Shown one piece after another: positions 21,936 through 34,023 of a stretch of 64,000 nucleotides of DNA. This DNA is from Lepiota brunneoincarnata (lineage: Eukaryota > Basidiomycota > Agaricomycetes > Agaricales > Agaricaceae), in NCBI GenBank assembly GCA_023014365.1, contig JAEBUN010000004.1, positions 1,426,001-1,490,000 of the forward strand. Reading direction: 5' to 3'. Position 1 is the first letter of the stretch. Every line of letters starts with the position of its first letter. The notes under the pieces were generated by a model. The model was not told where the DNA came from. It made no database searches and saw nothing but the letters and a program-made list of their open reading frames with translations. A program made the translations under genes and the position numbers.

Positions 21936-23400
21936 ATGCTCATAACCAAGACGCACTATGATATTCCGTCAAAGCTCGACGACGGCAAGCCGATCAGGGT
22001 CTATGTTATCTCCCCCAACGTGCCCAACTATCCACAGGCCAGATTTCCCGGTAATTTCCCTCGCTTGTTCAATTCACGCACCAAGTGATCCCAGCCTGTC
22101 TAGGCGTTGTTGTGTTTAGGTGGGACCACACTGTGGCTGTTGGCATCCACGAGGCCTAAACCCCCCACAGCGAAATCTACCAGGTAACTGGCCCTGTCGA
22201 AAGGTTCGCTGGGCAGATTGCAAGTCAAGGTTATGTCGTCGGTGAGTCTGCAATCATCTAACAGGCTGTCTCATCTATCTCAATCATCGGCAAGCCTGTC
22301 CCTCCGTTTATCATGAATTCGAAGGGCCCGAGCCGATTCCATACGACGCGGAAGGTACGGTGGGATATCATGAAAACCTACAGCCTCATCAACCATATCA
22401 TCGCAGGTACTGACCGGGGAAACAATTATAAGGTACGCCGACGGCCCTCCTTGTCTAGATGGATCTGATGAGTCAATCAATTATAGATTGAGAAACAACT
22501 AGCAGCGTTTGACGAGGTTAGTTTCTTGGAGAGATATTTCCTTCCCAACACGACGACAGCTCATAGTATTTGAGGATGCTACTTTGTCTGTTGATTTGTT
22601 GATTCGACTCGGAAATTGCAACGGCCGCATAGCTGGTCTGAACCCGCATTCGCACAAATGATCTCTCTGACCCATTCCCAGCAACCGGAATGTGCCTGGG
22701 TGGACACCTCGTACGTCTTTCACCACTCGAAGATGCCCCCCGCAATTGAGGTCAATTGCAGGCCTTCCGGGTGGGTGCTAGTACCTCATTGAGTGGACCC
22801 TGTCACTCTTACGACGAAAGGCACTCAGGCCGCGTTTGATTCGAGAGTCCTGGCGTCTGTTTGCTTCTTTGCTACTGATATCCACAACGCGGCCCTTGGA
22901 AAAGGTAAAAACGACGACTCCCTCGCGAAGGTACGCAGCGGCGAGCTGACGGGAAAAGGAGAAGTTGTGGTTTGTCGACTTTTATCTTGTTTCCCCAGCT
23001 GCATCTTTACCAACCACCCACTTCAGATGATATTCGGCAAACAAGTCAAGCGGTATTGATATCTCGAAAATGAGCCAACTGATCATTGTCCTATAGGACA
23101 CCCACGTCCCCCGCGTCGGCCGGGATCTGATAAGGAAGACGCTGGAAGATGCAGGTGTGACCAGCTCTGCAAGTGTATTGCTCGTATGATGATGTCTGGT
23201 TGTCCGCTTACAATGTCCCTCAGTTCCTGGAAGTCCAAGCTCAACACGCATTTATTCGGGACGAGCACTCCAAAGGCCGATGGGATGCTGCGCTAACTAG
23301 GTCCCTCTTCAGCTTCATGATGGAAGTATTTGAAAGAACGGTAGGAAGAGACTTGGGGCCTCGTCTAGATGACAGCACCCCTGTGGAACATGTTTGCTAA
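21936..23400 (+). CDS. Dienelactone hydrolase family alpha/beta hydrolase
   Basis: Alpha/beta hydrolase of the dienelactone hydrolase (carboxymethylenebutenolidase) family. The start at 21936 (MLITKTHYDIPS) and about ten introns rebuild a continuous frame. Catalytic triad: Cys in GMCLGGH, Asp in IFGKQDTHVP, His in QAQHAFIRDE. Other family blocks are PGVVVFSEIYQVTGPVERFA, IASQGYVVACPSVYHEFEGPEPI and SVCFFATDIH. One intron (23169-23223) has the donor GCAAGT instead of GT; removing it gives TSSFLEVQAQHAF, so the GC donor is well supported. Such proteins hydrolyse lactones or esters; the actual substrate here is not predictable. Stop at 23400. Confidence 0.88.
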
Positions 23401-23714
23401 AGTGCTGAAAAGCAGAGGCCAAGTATACGTATGCACGATAATAACACTCCAAGGATCTTTGTTGCGGACTCTGTTCGCAGTGCGCCCTGTATATACAAAA
23501 TTACCACAACATCTGAGCGAATTACATGACGCAAGGCGGCGATTCATTGCACTTTGGAACATCGATGGTCATGCGGCGAGATAACCCGCGCCAGCTTCGT
23601 TATGAAAATACAAATGATGTCGTGAAAGCAGAGCGTAGCAACGTGAGTACCGATGAAGAAATAAGAAACAAGAGTGAGGGGTAGTGAAAAGGAAATGCAA
23701 TGTTCGACTCTAGT
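23401..23714. other. Convergent intergenic
   Basis: 3' ends of the dienelactone hydrolase (plus) and eEF1A (minus). No gene seen. Confidence 0.5.
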
Positions 23715-25554
<1,840 letters not shown>

Positions 25555-25566
25555 TTTTAAAGAGTC

Positions 25567-25710
25567 CTGTTACAGGGCAAGCTATTAGTACGCGAGGTGG
25601 AAAGGGACGGGGATGTTCATCGTGGTTGATGCGATTTGATCCACTGATCATCATCGCGATGAGGGCGCCAGAGGGCCTCCAGAGTGATATGGAAGAGGAC
25701 GGCAACTTAC
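25567..25710 (-). other. Putative 5'UTR intron of eEF1A
   Basis: Upstream of the TEF1 start the minus strand reads CAA|GTAAGTTGCC ... TACTAAT ... GTAACAG|GACTC, a perfect donor, branch site and acceptor, 144 bp long and only 12 bp before the ATG. Leader introns are common in fungal TEF1 genes and usually raise expression. Confidence 0.65.
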
Positions 25711-25810
25711 TTGGATATGCGAGGACGAGGTAGAGGTGGGTGGGGGGTGGTGGTTGGAGAAGGGGAGAGTGAAGAAGAAATCTTCTCGGTGTTTGTCCTA
25801 GTTATACTGT
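25711..25810 (-). promoter_or_regulatory. Pyrimidine-rich core promoter/TSS region of eEF1A
   Basis: On the minus strand a CT-rich tract (TTCTTCTTCACTCTCCCC ..., about 25790-25730) lies just upstream of the first leader exon. Such CT blocks mark the start sites of strongly transcribed fungal genes. Exact start unknown. Confidence 0.4.
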
Positions 25811-26018
25811 AACGGGGAAATTTTTTATCGATAGAGAGATTTGATGGCTGATAAAAGCCTGCGTGATCACCCTAATTATGACTCCCCTCCGCCCTGAGCG
25901 AGTCACGGCGGGAGCTCTCCGACACAACAGTGTGATCGCGTGACAGAATACAGCTAATAAGACAACAACACGAAATAGATAACGAGGGTGAGACTGCTAT
26001 AATATATCTTTTGTGCAT

Positions 26019-27902
26019 TCATTCCACACCCCACCCACCCTTGCCGGCCAAGAAGCGACACTGCAGAATCCTTTCAAATGTCGGTCGAGCCGCAACATCC
26101 ACCTGGAGGCATGCCCGGACCAGTGTCGCTGCGTCTCCTAGAGCACCACCGCCGTCTTCCTCTTCTCCATCTTTTTCTTTGCCATCAGCGCATCTCTCGT
26201 CCAATGCAATAGACGCATTCGCGAACGGAGACGCTAAACCATCCTGCGCCTCCTCCATGGTCATGAATGGGCACTCGCCGACGAGGAGGACATATGCCAC
26301 TACTCCGAAGGCCCAGACGTCCTGTTCCTTGCCGTAGTACCGTTCTCCTCGTAGAATTTCTGGGCCAGCATAGTCGAGTCTAAAAGAAGCATATTAAGCG
26401 GGGTATATACATGAGGGTAGGGAAATCGACTTGCGTTCCACTAAATGTGTCCCATCCACCTTTTTTCACTAGTCCCGAGCTTCCGAAATCGATTAGTATG
26501 CATTTGCCCTTTAGTCCAAGAACGACGTTTTCATCCTTGACGTCTCGATGCACTGATAGATGGATTGGCAACTGATCGTTCTAGCTCATCAAGCTACTTA
26601 CCAATGCCATGAGAATGCAAAAAGGCCAGTGCATCTGCAATCTGACCGAGATATGTCCGTATCGAACTTGGAGGGAGTCCGTGGGGGAATGCTTCGACTA
26701 AATCAAAGAGATCAGAAGGCGGGGGGGGCTCATTTGGGTTCTGCTCTTGGGTTGTGGATGGTAGGATTAAATAGTAATAATGGCTGTCCTCGAAGAAGTC
26801 GAGGAGTGGACAGATGTTGGGATGGCCCTTCACGATCTTTCCCTCATGCCAACCGTCATTGATGCCATCGGTCGCTTGCGAAGCCTTTTCTGCGCTATCG
26901 TTGGCTTCAAATCTTAAAGGATCCCATGGTCGACGAGGGGGAAGGACGTATGTAGTATTGGAGATAGCTGACATGACGTAAATTTCAATGGGTATCGTTC
27001 CATGGATAGGGTGCTTCTTCCAGCAATCCGCGAGGATTCGAGACTTGATAACTTGTTTGATCACTAAAGGCGGCTACAGTTCCATAGTTTCAGAGGGTTT
27101 GTATATAGTAAATAGTGATTAGGCTTACTCCGACCGAGCCATCTGTATAGAGCTCTCTTCCCCGTTTCACAAGTCCGTATGCTCCCCTCCCGATTTCGCC
27201 CTCTATGAGAAATTCCGATATGCTCCTGCCACCGAGGAATGTATGATCTTCGGAAGGAGATGGAGCACGAGTGCTTGCAGATACACTGAGGAGGCTTCCG
27301 GTGCTTCCTGCACGTTTCAGGCTCTGGGGAAGCATCGGGGGAGGTGATGGTGGTTCTATGGGAGCGATGGACACCCGACCAGCTATCAGAGAGACGCGCT
27401 GTTGCGATGAGCGGCGGCGGGGCCGGGGGGAGGACGGGGAACGGGATGGAAGGGGGCGGGAAGAGCCCACAGAGCCGGAAGGGGAAGGGGCGCGAGACAG
27501 TGAGTGAGACAAGAAGGAATCTGGGGCAACAAGGGGAGAAGTGGTGAGTCGGGGAGGCGGAGGGGGAGACGGCATGGAGATGCTTGAGAGCAGGCCTGGA
27601 GCAGGGGACCTAGTGAGGGTGTTCTGGTTGTGTTTGCGTGCATGTGGGACAGCATCCGTTTTAGCCGCAGAACCTGACTCTTGAAGGGGGGAATTCTGGA
27701 GTATTGACTCCAGCGTCTTCTCCTGCGTGCCCCCCGACCCAATTACCTGACAGTTACTATCATGTTTGGTCCAATCAAAACCACGGCCGATGGACGTTAC
27801 GCCCCAGCTGCCAACGCTGGCAGCCCGATAGAGCTTCGGAGGACGCGGAAGCGACCAATCATCGTCGTCATAGCTGAAGTCGACAGCGGGTACGGAAAGC
27901 AT
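26019..27902 (-). CDS. PAS-kinase-type Ser/Thr protein kinase (Psk1/PASK catalytic domain)
   Basis: The kinase domain is complete: Gly loop IGRGAYGLVKRG, catalytic Lys in LVIKQVIKSRIL, the PASK-type GTIPIEIYVM, catalytic loop VHRDVKDENVVL, DFG motif IDFGSSGLV and LDYAGPEILRGERYYGKEQDVWAFGVVAY. This set is closest to PAS kinase, which links nutrient state to glycogen and protein synthesis. The N-terminal 240 residues are Ser/Pro/Arg-rich and disordered; no PAS domain is visible. An intron at 26434-26380 needs the donor GCAAGT to give SGTLDYAGPE. An acidic insertion (GKEKDGEEEDGGG) lies near the end. Start 27902 (MLSVPAVDFSYDDDDW) is the first ATG of the open frame; upstream exons are possible. 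Confidence 0.85.
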
Positions 27903-28530
27903 AAATCAAGCGGCGAATAACGGAGGTAATTAGGGAGAGGGGATGAGCAAGACAAGTCTATGGCTTAGTGAGAACTCAGGGGAGACCAGCTGAGGTTGAC
28001 AAGAAACAGTGGTGCTAGGCTCAGCCGCTCTCTTTGATGATTGCATTTTGCACCGACTTTGACTCAGGACCCCGGTTCATTTCCCCACGCGCAGTCAGGT
28101 CCTCCGCTTGGTACCCGGAGCTTGTTCCGACCGATATTACTAGCCTTCAGCCAAATGCTCCGCAAATGAAACGTATACTCATTCAGTGCTGCACTGCCTG
28201 ATGTTGTACTTTGCTTGCTGAGTTTGGCATCATGATGCCTGGTTACGCGGGGTGTTCGAGGTACGGCTTGCTTACCTAAGCGCATCGAAAGACACTCCAT
28301 CCGTTCGTTTGTGTTGTCGACGCCGTCTCCCCCAAGCCCAAAAGACATGTAAGTTTACTTGTTTCTCCTTCAGATCGTCACAGGCATGTCCTAGCGACAT
28401 GTGTTGTGCATCGTATCGCATGTTTCGTGATCCAGTGGCGAAATCTATGCTGGATGTGACTTGGGAATCCCGGATGACGCTCCTCTCTGTCTTGCAGAGA
28501 TTTATTGATTTCTTTCAGCAGAAGACCGCC
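27903..28530. other. Divergent intergenic region
   Basis: About 630 bp between the kinase start (minus) and the eL32 start (plus). No protein gene seen. The eL32 side contains a possible leader intron (28349-28518). Confidence 0.5.
28349..28518 (+). other. Possible 5'UTR intron of eL32
   Basis: GTAAGT at 28349 and TGATTTCTTTCAG ending at 28518 flank 170 bp just ahead of CAGAAGACCGCCATGG. Leader introns are usual in ribosomal protein genes. It is longer than other introns here, but I do not see clear snoRNA C/D boxes. Confidence 0.45.
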
Positions 28531-29137
28531 ATGGCCGTCAACATCCCCATCGTTAAAAAGCGCACCACCAAATTTAAGTTCGTACACATGGGCTGAGAAT
28601 TTTTTTTATCCAACTCGTCCTAATCACTATGTCCCAGGCGCCACCAATCCGACCGCTACCACAGTGTCAAGGAGGCATGGCGAAAGCCAAAGGGTATCGA
28701 TAACAGGGTGAGGCGTCGTTTTAAAGGCCAAACGCCTATGCCCAAGGTATGTCGTATCTTCTCAGCAGTTTCCTGCGGATGTTAATGCAGGATCATAGAT
28801 TGGCTACGGTAGCAACAGGAAGGTATGGGGGTTTGCCAACGTTAGGGGAGTTGCAGTTCTGAACAATCTCCAAGACACGTCACTTGCTTCCGAATGGCCT
28901 TAAGAAGTTCCTTGTCAACAACACTAGAGAGGTTGACCTTCTCCTTATGCACAACAAGAGCTTTGCGGCCGAGATCGCACATAACGTGAGCAGCCGCAAT
29001 CGTACTGCCATTCTTGAGAGGTTCGTGTGTCGTATGTATTTTTGGATAGCTGCGCTCATGACTTGTTCCGCTGCAGGGCCAAGGTTCTTGGTATCAAAGT
29101 CACGAACCCTGCCGCCCGTCTGCGGTCGGAGGAATAA
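28531..29137 (+). CDS. RPL32: 60S ribosomal protein eL32
   Basis: Starts [16 protein letters not shown] in the context GCCATGG. Four introns join it to [20 protein letters not shown], then [50 protein letters not shown] and [15 protein letters not shown], ending ARLRSEE at 29137. This is a full-length eL32 of the large ribosomal subunit. All introns are GT-AG. Confidence 0.95.
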
Positions 29138-29395
29138 ATCGTCGCGTGTTGTTTTTGTTTTCTTTGCACACATTCCCATGTATTTTGTCAATATGCAATG
29201 ATGCACATGCGATGATTATGCCTTACGGGATGTCGACCCAGAGTTATCGGGCCCATGTGTAGTGCGGCTGAGAAACCCATTTTTGGTGGTGGTGATCAAT
29301 CCACATTTAGTTGGGGCTCTCAAGTGTCTAGGCATCAGTGGCGAGTTCTCCATTATCGATCTCCCAACATCCACAACCATTTCATATCTGCCACC

Positions 29396-30768
29396 ATGTC
29401 GGCGCTGGGATTGCAAGTACTAGGCGCTATTTACCTCTGTACTGCATGCTTACCCTCCTCACAGTCGAAAGACTTTCAGAGGTGCCGCTCACGCTGGAGA
29501 GTGGTATACCAACAACGGTCAGGCAATGCCATGGATTGGATACCATCAACCTTTCTTAAAATTCTTGTAGCACCCCAGCTGAATGAAGATCTGACCGGCT
29601 GGCTATCTCAGGTCCGCCCCAGAAAGGAGGGTGACCAGTTCCCAGTTCCTGGATGTAAAGCCATCATCGCCCCGTACGATCACATTTGCTTATGCAAGAT
29701 CTGGATGTTTTCTAACATGAATCTAGGCATGCGGGGTATGCTTTTTCCGGAGAGACAGCTGCATGGGCATACAAGTGCATCGATACATCGATCACGTTAG
29801 TTTCCTCCTCTGCTCGCGTAGGCGCCCCCTCTCCTCACCCCCCGCCTTTTGTACACAGAAAACGGGTCTTTGTCCTTGGCCCTTCGCATCATTTCTATCT
29901 CGAGACTTGCGCACTCACTGGGTGCGACACCTATGAAACACCGCTCGGCAGTATTCCCGTAGATCTAGAAGGTAAGGGCTTGTGGCTCTTCGCTCCAGCG
30001 TTCTAACGATGGGCGCGGTTAGTGGTGGAGCAATTGAGGGCCACAGGGCGCTTCGACACATTGACTCTCGACGCAGATGAAGCTGAACACAGCATTGAGA
30101 TGCAATTGCCAATCTTACGCAAGGTCTGTGAGGGGTAGGTCCCGCGGTCTACGGATCAGTATTTCACGACGCTGAGCAGCTCAACTAGCAAGGATATCAA
30201 ACTCGTGCCCATTGTCGTTGGCAGCCTCACGAAAGAAAAAGAAATGGAATATGGTGCCATCTTAGCTCCTTACCTCGCCCAGGAAGGGACTCTCTTCATT
30301 GCCTCTAGCGATTTCTGCCATTGGTTAGTCACTTCCGCAATCACGTTCCGCCGACATTTTCTCAACTTTATACCAAGGGGTACTCGCTTCTCTTACACCT
30401 TCTACTATCCTCAGGCCGATCCCAGCAGGGTGCCAGGTTACCATATATCACGAGCGAGTGCTCCCGAACCCAACTTCTCCATCTACGAGTCCATCTCGCG
30501 TTTGGACCACCAAGCGATGAATATTTTGTCCCTGCCCCCGGGGAACCCCAGGGCTGCACTCTCTTCTTTCCACCAGTATCTGGACGAAACGGGTAACACG
30601 ATTTGCGGTCGTCACGCTATTGGGGTGCTATTCGGTACACTGGCTGGTGTGGAGAAGGAGACCGGGAAGAAGTCGACTTCTAAGTGGGTCAGGTATGACC
30701 AGAGCAGCCAATGTACCTCTATCAGAGAGTCCAGTGTAAGCTATGCGAGTGGATGGGTCAAGTTTTAG
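29396..30768 (+). CDS. Memo-family protein (MEMO1 homologue)
   Basis: Memo proteins are metal-binding homologues of extradiol dioxygenases; in animals Memo binds copper and affects redox and signalling, and fungal Mho1 is less studied. Conserved blocks: RGAAHAGEWYTNN, IIAPHAGYAFSGETAAWAY, RVFVLGPSHHFYLE, DADEAEHSIEMQLPIL, LFIASSDFCHWG, RLDHQAMN and CGRHAIGVLFG, ending SSVSYASGWVKF. The His residues of HAG, PSHH, EHS and CHW are the metal-site set. Start 29396 has the strong context CCACCATGTCG. The first intron (29413-29464) only works with a GCAAGT donor and gives MSALGFRKTFRGAAHAG. About seven introns in total. Confidence 0.9.
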
Positions 30769-30846
30769 TCTTTGTTTATTTGCTCCTCACCGAACGACAT
30801 ATGTTTAGAATGAGAAATACAGCCCTGAGAATGTCCGTCACTTTCC

Positions 30847-32011
30847 TTACAACAGGCTTGTGTGCATCACTTGACATCCCGCGGGTCCTTCGTGATGGTT
30901 TTCAGTTCCAGGGACACCTGGGTCTTCAACCACCTGAGGGCTGAGCCTGTCAGAAATAGAAGCAAGAGTCATCGGGAAGTGGACTTGAACCTTTCCGGCT
31001 TCAATCTCGATATCCTCAAATCCCCACTCCCTACTGGCGCCCTTGCTGAGATGGCTTCCATCTGCGAGCTTCCTGGCCTCCCAACTACCAATCACCTTCT
31101 TCGTGCTTCCCACCTTATCCCCTTCTCCTGACCTGGGGACCAGTTCCGATAAGGTACAACAACCCACCTTCAGATCCAATTCCCTATCTCCAACCAACGA
31201 CCTCACGAGTGTAATAATGGTAGCAGCATGACTGACCATCAAGATCTTTGTGTATTGACCGTCTGGGAACACACGGTCGATCTCTGGGAAAAAGACGGAG
31301 AGGAACCCGTCTGAGCGGTCGTGCACTTCCGCGATGGCTTCGCCTTTCTGGGAGGGGTACCACATGGACGACCAAACTGGGTCTACTTCGGTAAAGTAGG
31401 ATTTCAAAGAAGTGGCGTTGGCTGGACGAGGATGGAGGCCCGACCCAGGGACAACTGGGGAGTACCATTCAGATATTCCTGGAAAATGATCAATGAGAGA
31501 GGGGTTTGCCGTTCAACATTGTACACACGAACCGTGTTCGACGTAGATCGGAATGCCGAGCGCGCGTGCTGTTGGTTGGGCAGTTTGCAAGCATCGATCT
31601 GTAGATTTGTGGGTTTTGGATCAAAAAAAAAAACAGTTTTGGAATGAAAGGTTCGGACAGTAGGGAGACGAGAAGATGGCGGTGGGCCGTTCGTGTTCTG
31701 GCAAGTCTAGGAAATAATTCGCGAGTTCGTGGGCTTGTGTCTAAGGTGTTGGATTAGAGGTACATTTATGCATGCAAGTTTTGAACATACTTCTCCATAG
31801 GCGGCAAGCGGAGGGTCGCGAGGGACGCCGGTTGCACTTTGCCTTGTTGATCAATGAGATCTTCTTGATCTCAAGGAAACCATAGTTGATATACTTGCCA
31901 GCTCGTGGTGACCCAGTTTAATCTGAAGCCTTTTGTTTGCTGTGAGCCATTTCGAATTAACAGTGAAGATTTCATACCGTGGCGAGCGATATATATTTTC
32001 TCAAGCGGCAT
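30847..32011 (-). CDS. Histidine phosphatase (phosphoglycerate-mutase-like) protein
   Basis: The start at 32011 (MPLEKIYIARHG) carries the RHG catalytic motif. Introns then join GFRLNWVTTSWQ to SATGVPRDPPLAAYGE, THEL-type TQAHELANYFLDLPEHER and AIFSSPYYRCLQTAQPTARAL. This is followed by GISEWYSP and the second catalytic His in LMVSHAATIITLVRSLVGD. This fold resembles the phosphatase domain of Tfc7/UBASH3-like proteins more than metabolic PGAM. One intron (31898-31843) needs the donor GCAAGT. The C-terminus (GFEDIEIEAGKVQVHFP) is a small beta extension. The natural substrate is not evident. Confidence 0.85.
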
Positions 32012-32292
32012 ATCTGAGAACAGAGGAATAACTGTGACGATAGGCGGGGTATTCGAGTACACCGGCTAGATGCGGGTGATAAGCGATGGCCCGTCTGTCA
32101 TTTAATGTATTGGTGTTATCATGGAGATCGACTCGTGCGGCTTGTCATAAGATATAGTTGATAGATCATGACAATGACAGGAAAGACGAATCGAAGTGAT
32201 CAAGTAAAAGATTGTAAGTGGAAAAGAGAACAATAGGCAAACTACTCCCCAAACCCCAGCAAGCAAACATTTTTGCGACGCCACGGAAGTAG

Positions 32293-33451
32293 TTAGGAAA
32301 GAGAAGGGAATGCAGTCTGGTCGTCGACGTTCAAGGAAGCGCCGCCATTCTGGCGACCATCGCGAGCTCCATCACGACCACGGCCACGACCCCTATCTCC
32401 CCCACGACCACGACCACGACCACCACGCTCGGGACGGTTGAAGTGTCCATCAATCTCGATATAGACTTTTTCTTCCTTCTTTGCGCGAGTCTTGGGGGTA
32501 GATTTAGACTGTTTGAAAAGTCAAAAACCCAAGTTACAGAGGTAAAGACCAAATACGAACCTTGCCAACAAAGTAGGCCTCATCCTCCTCGTTTTTGGAG
32601 AGAGGGACAGCACCCTTCCAGAGATCACTTTCGGCACCCTCATTAGCCTGGCGAGTACCCTCAATCTTGGGAATGTTGGGATCCTTCTCCCTCTTCTGGG
32701 CGAGATATTGATCAAGGGTAAGAGTGGTGTCCTCTTCTTCTGGCTCGCGTTCTTTACGCGGGCGACCCCCTTCAGGCCTATCCTCGGCAGGTCCTCCTGC
32801 GCCCTCTGCAGCGGTGTCCTCGGGAACGGCCTCCGCAGCGGCATCCACGGTCGCAGCCTCCTCTGTCTTTAATTCAGTGTTGCCATCATCACCGCCCCAG
32901 CCCTGATGGAACTTCTTGTCGGAGTCGCTTAGGGTAAAAGGTGGGAAGTTAGAGCGGGAAGATGACCTGTAAAGGGATCGACGTACGTCTTGCCTGTTTG
33001 GCTGTGACGATCGAAGGGACGACGGCCGCCCCGCACAGATCCGCGATCGCGACCTCGACCCCTGCCACGGGGTCCCTCGGCTGATAGGAAAGAGGGGGAT
33101 GAACATGGGACAGTGGTGGAGGTGGGGATGGGGGAGAGTTGGTCAAGTTGTACTCACATTTCCTTTGGTTATCCGTGACTGGATCCTCTGCGGGGTTTGG
33201 GTTGGAGTCCCTGGGAGCGCCGCCACGGGCATAGTACTTTCCGCCACGCGAAGCAGGGCCTCCTCTGGGTTTAGAACCTCGTGCTGTGGTAGATGGAAGT
33301 TGAGAAGTTGCCTTTGGGGGGGGAGGGGCCGGGCTGGATGGCCTGGAGACATCCTCAGCTGGAAGAGGGGAAGAGATGAGGAGGAGATGGTGGTATGAGA
33401 GGGGGACTCACCATCCAAGATGGCAAAGGGGTTTTTTGTGGCCACCGACAT
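32293..33451 (-). CDS. STM1: Stm1/SERBP1-like ribosome- and RNA-binding protein
   Basis: Starts MSVATKNPFAILD, the family's N-terminal signature. It is followed by Arg/Gly-rich runs (RGGKYYARGGAPR, GPRGRGRGRDRGSVRGGRRPFDRHS), then the conserved HABP4/SERBP1 core: KKFHQGWGGDDG, TLTLDQYLAQKR and the SDLWKGAVPLSKNEEDEAYF region. After an intron come KEEKVYIEIDGHF, a second RGG block and DDQTAFPSL at the end (stop 32293). Members clamp idle 80S ribosomes and bind eEF2. About four introns. It is head to head with the Spp1-like gene. Confidence 0.88.
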
Positions 33452-34023
33452 TGTTGACGGGGCCCGTGTGCTGGTCGATCAGAGTTGGGTCGGATGGGCT
33501 GGGCTGGGTGCAGGTAGGTGTAGGTAGGGGGTGGGTTGGGGTATGTTGGGTCCCCCGGAACGGTGCGTGCGGGGTCTCGATCAGCCACGGGAATGGAACT
33601 GTACAGTTCTTCGGCTACTTTAAGAAGGGGATTTCCTGGGAGAACTCGGTTCTAGTAACGAACAGGTAAGTGACCCGTACTTTATTATGAGAGGAACCGC
33701 TGGTTGAAGAGGAATTAGCCACATAAAAAGCATCTCGACGAGGATTCGCCCGCCTGGTTGCAGGACAGGAGTGGATCGAGGACCTCGAGACCGTCTTGGA
33801 TGGCTGTAGAGTGAGAGAAGAAGTGAGCGATGGGACTTGGGTGCGGCGTGGCTCTCAGGATGATCGTTTGTGGTTGCCGCGTGGGCCATGGTGCAATGTC
33901 CGTGTTGCACAAGCGTAGATGATTAGAAATTAGTACAGAGGGTGTGAGAATGAAAATCAAGGCACACACAAACACCGAACAATCCCTTTCCACACCTCCA
34001 CTGTTCACTACACCTTGCACCCC
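33452..34023. promoter_or_regulatory. Shared promoter region STM1 / SPP1-like
   Basis: About 570 bp between two divergent starts. No gene seen. It contains G-rich repeats such as GTAGGTGTAGGTAGGGGGTGGG (about 33512-33535). Confidence 0.45.

Noticed and set aside
32340..33100. Arg/Gly repeats of the Stm1-like gene as tandem DNA repeats
   Set aside because: They are RGG-box coding sequence with varied codons, not a DNA repeat array.
33620..34020. Minus-strand open frames between STM1 and the Spp1-like gene
   Set aside because: No start context, splice sites or conserved features; more likely the shared promoter.
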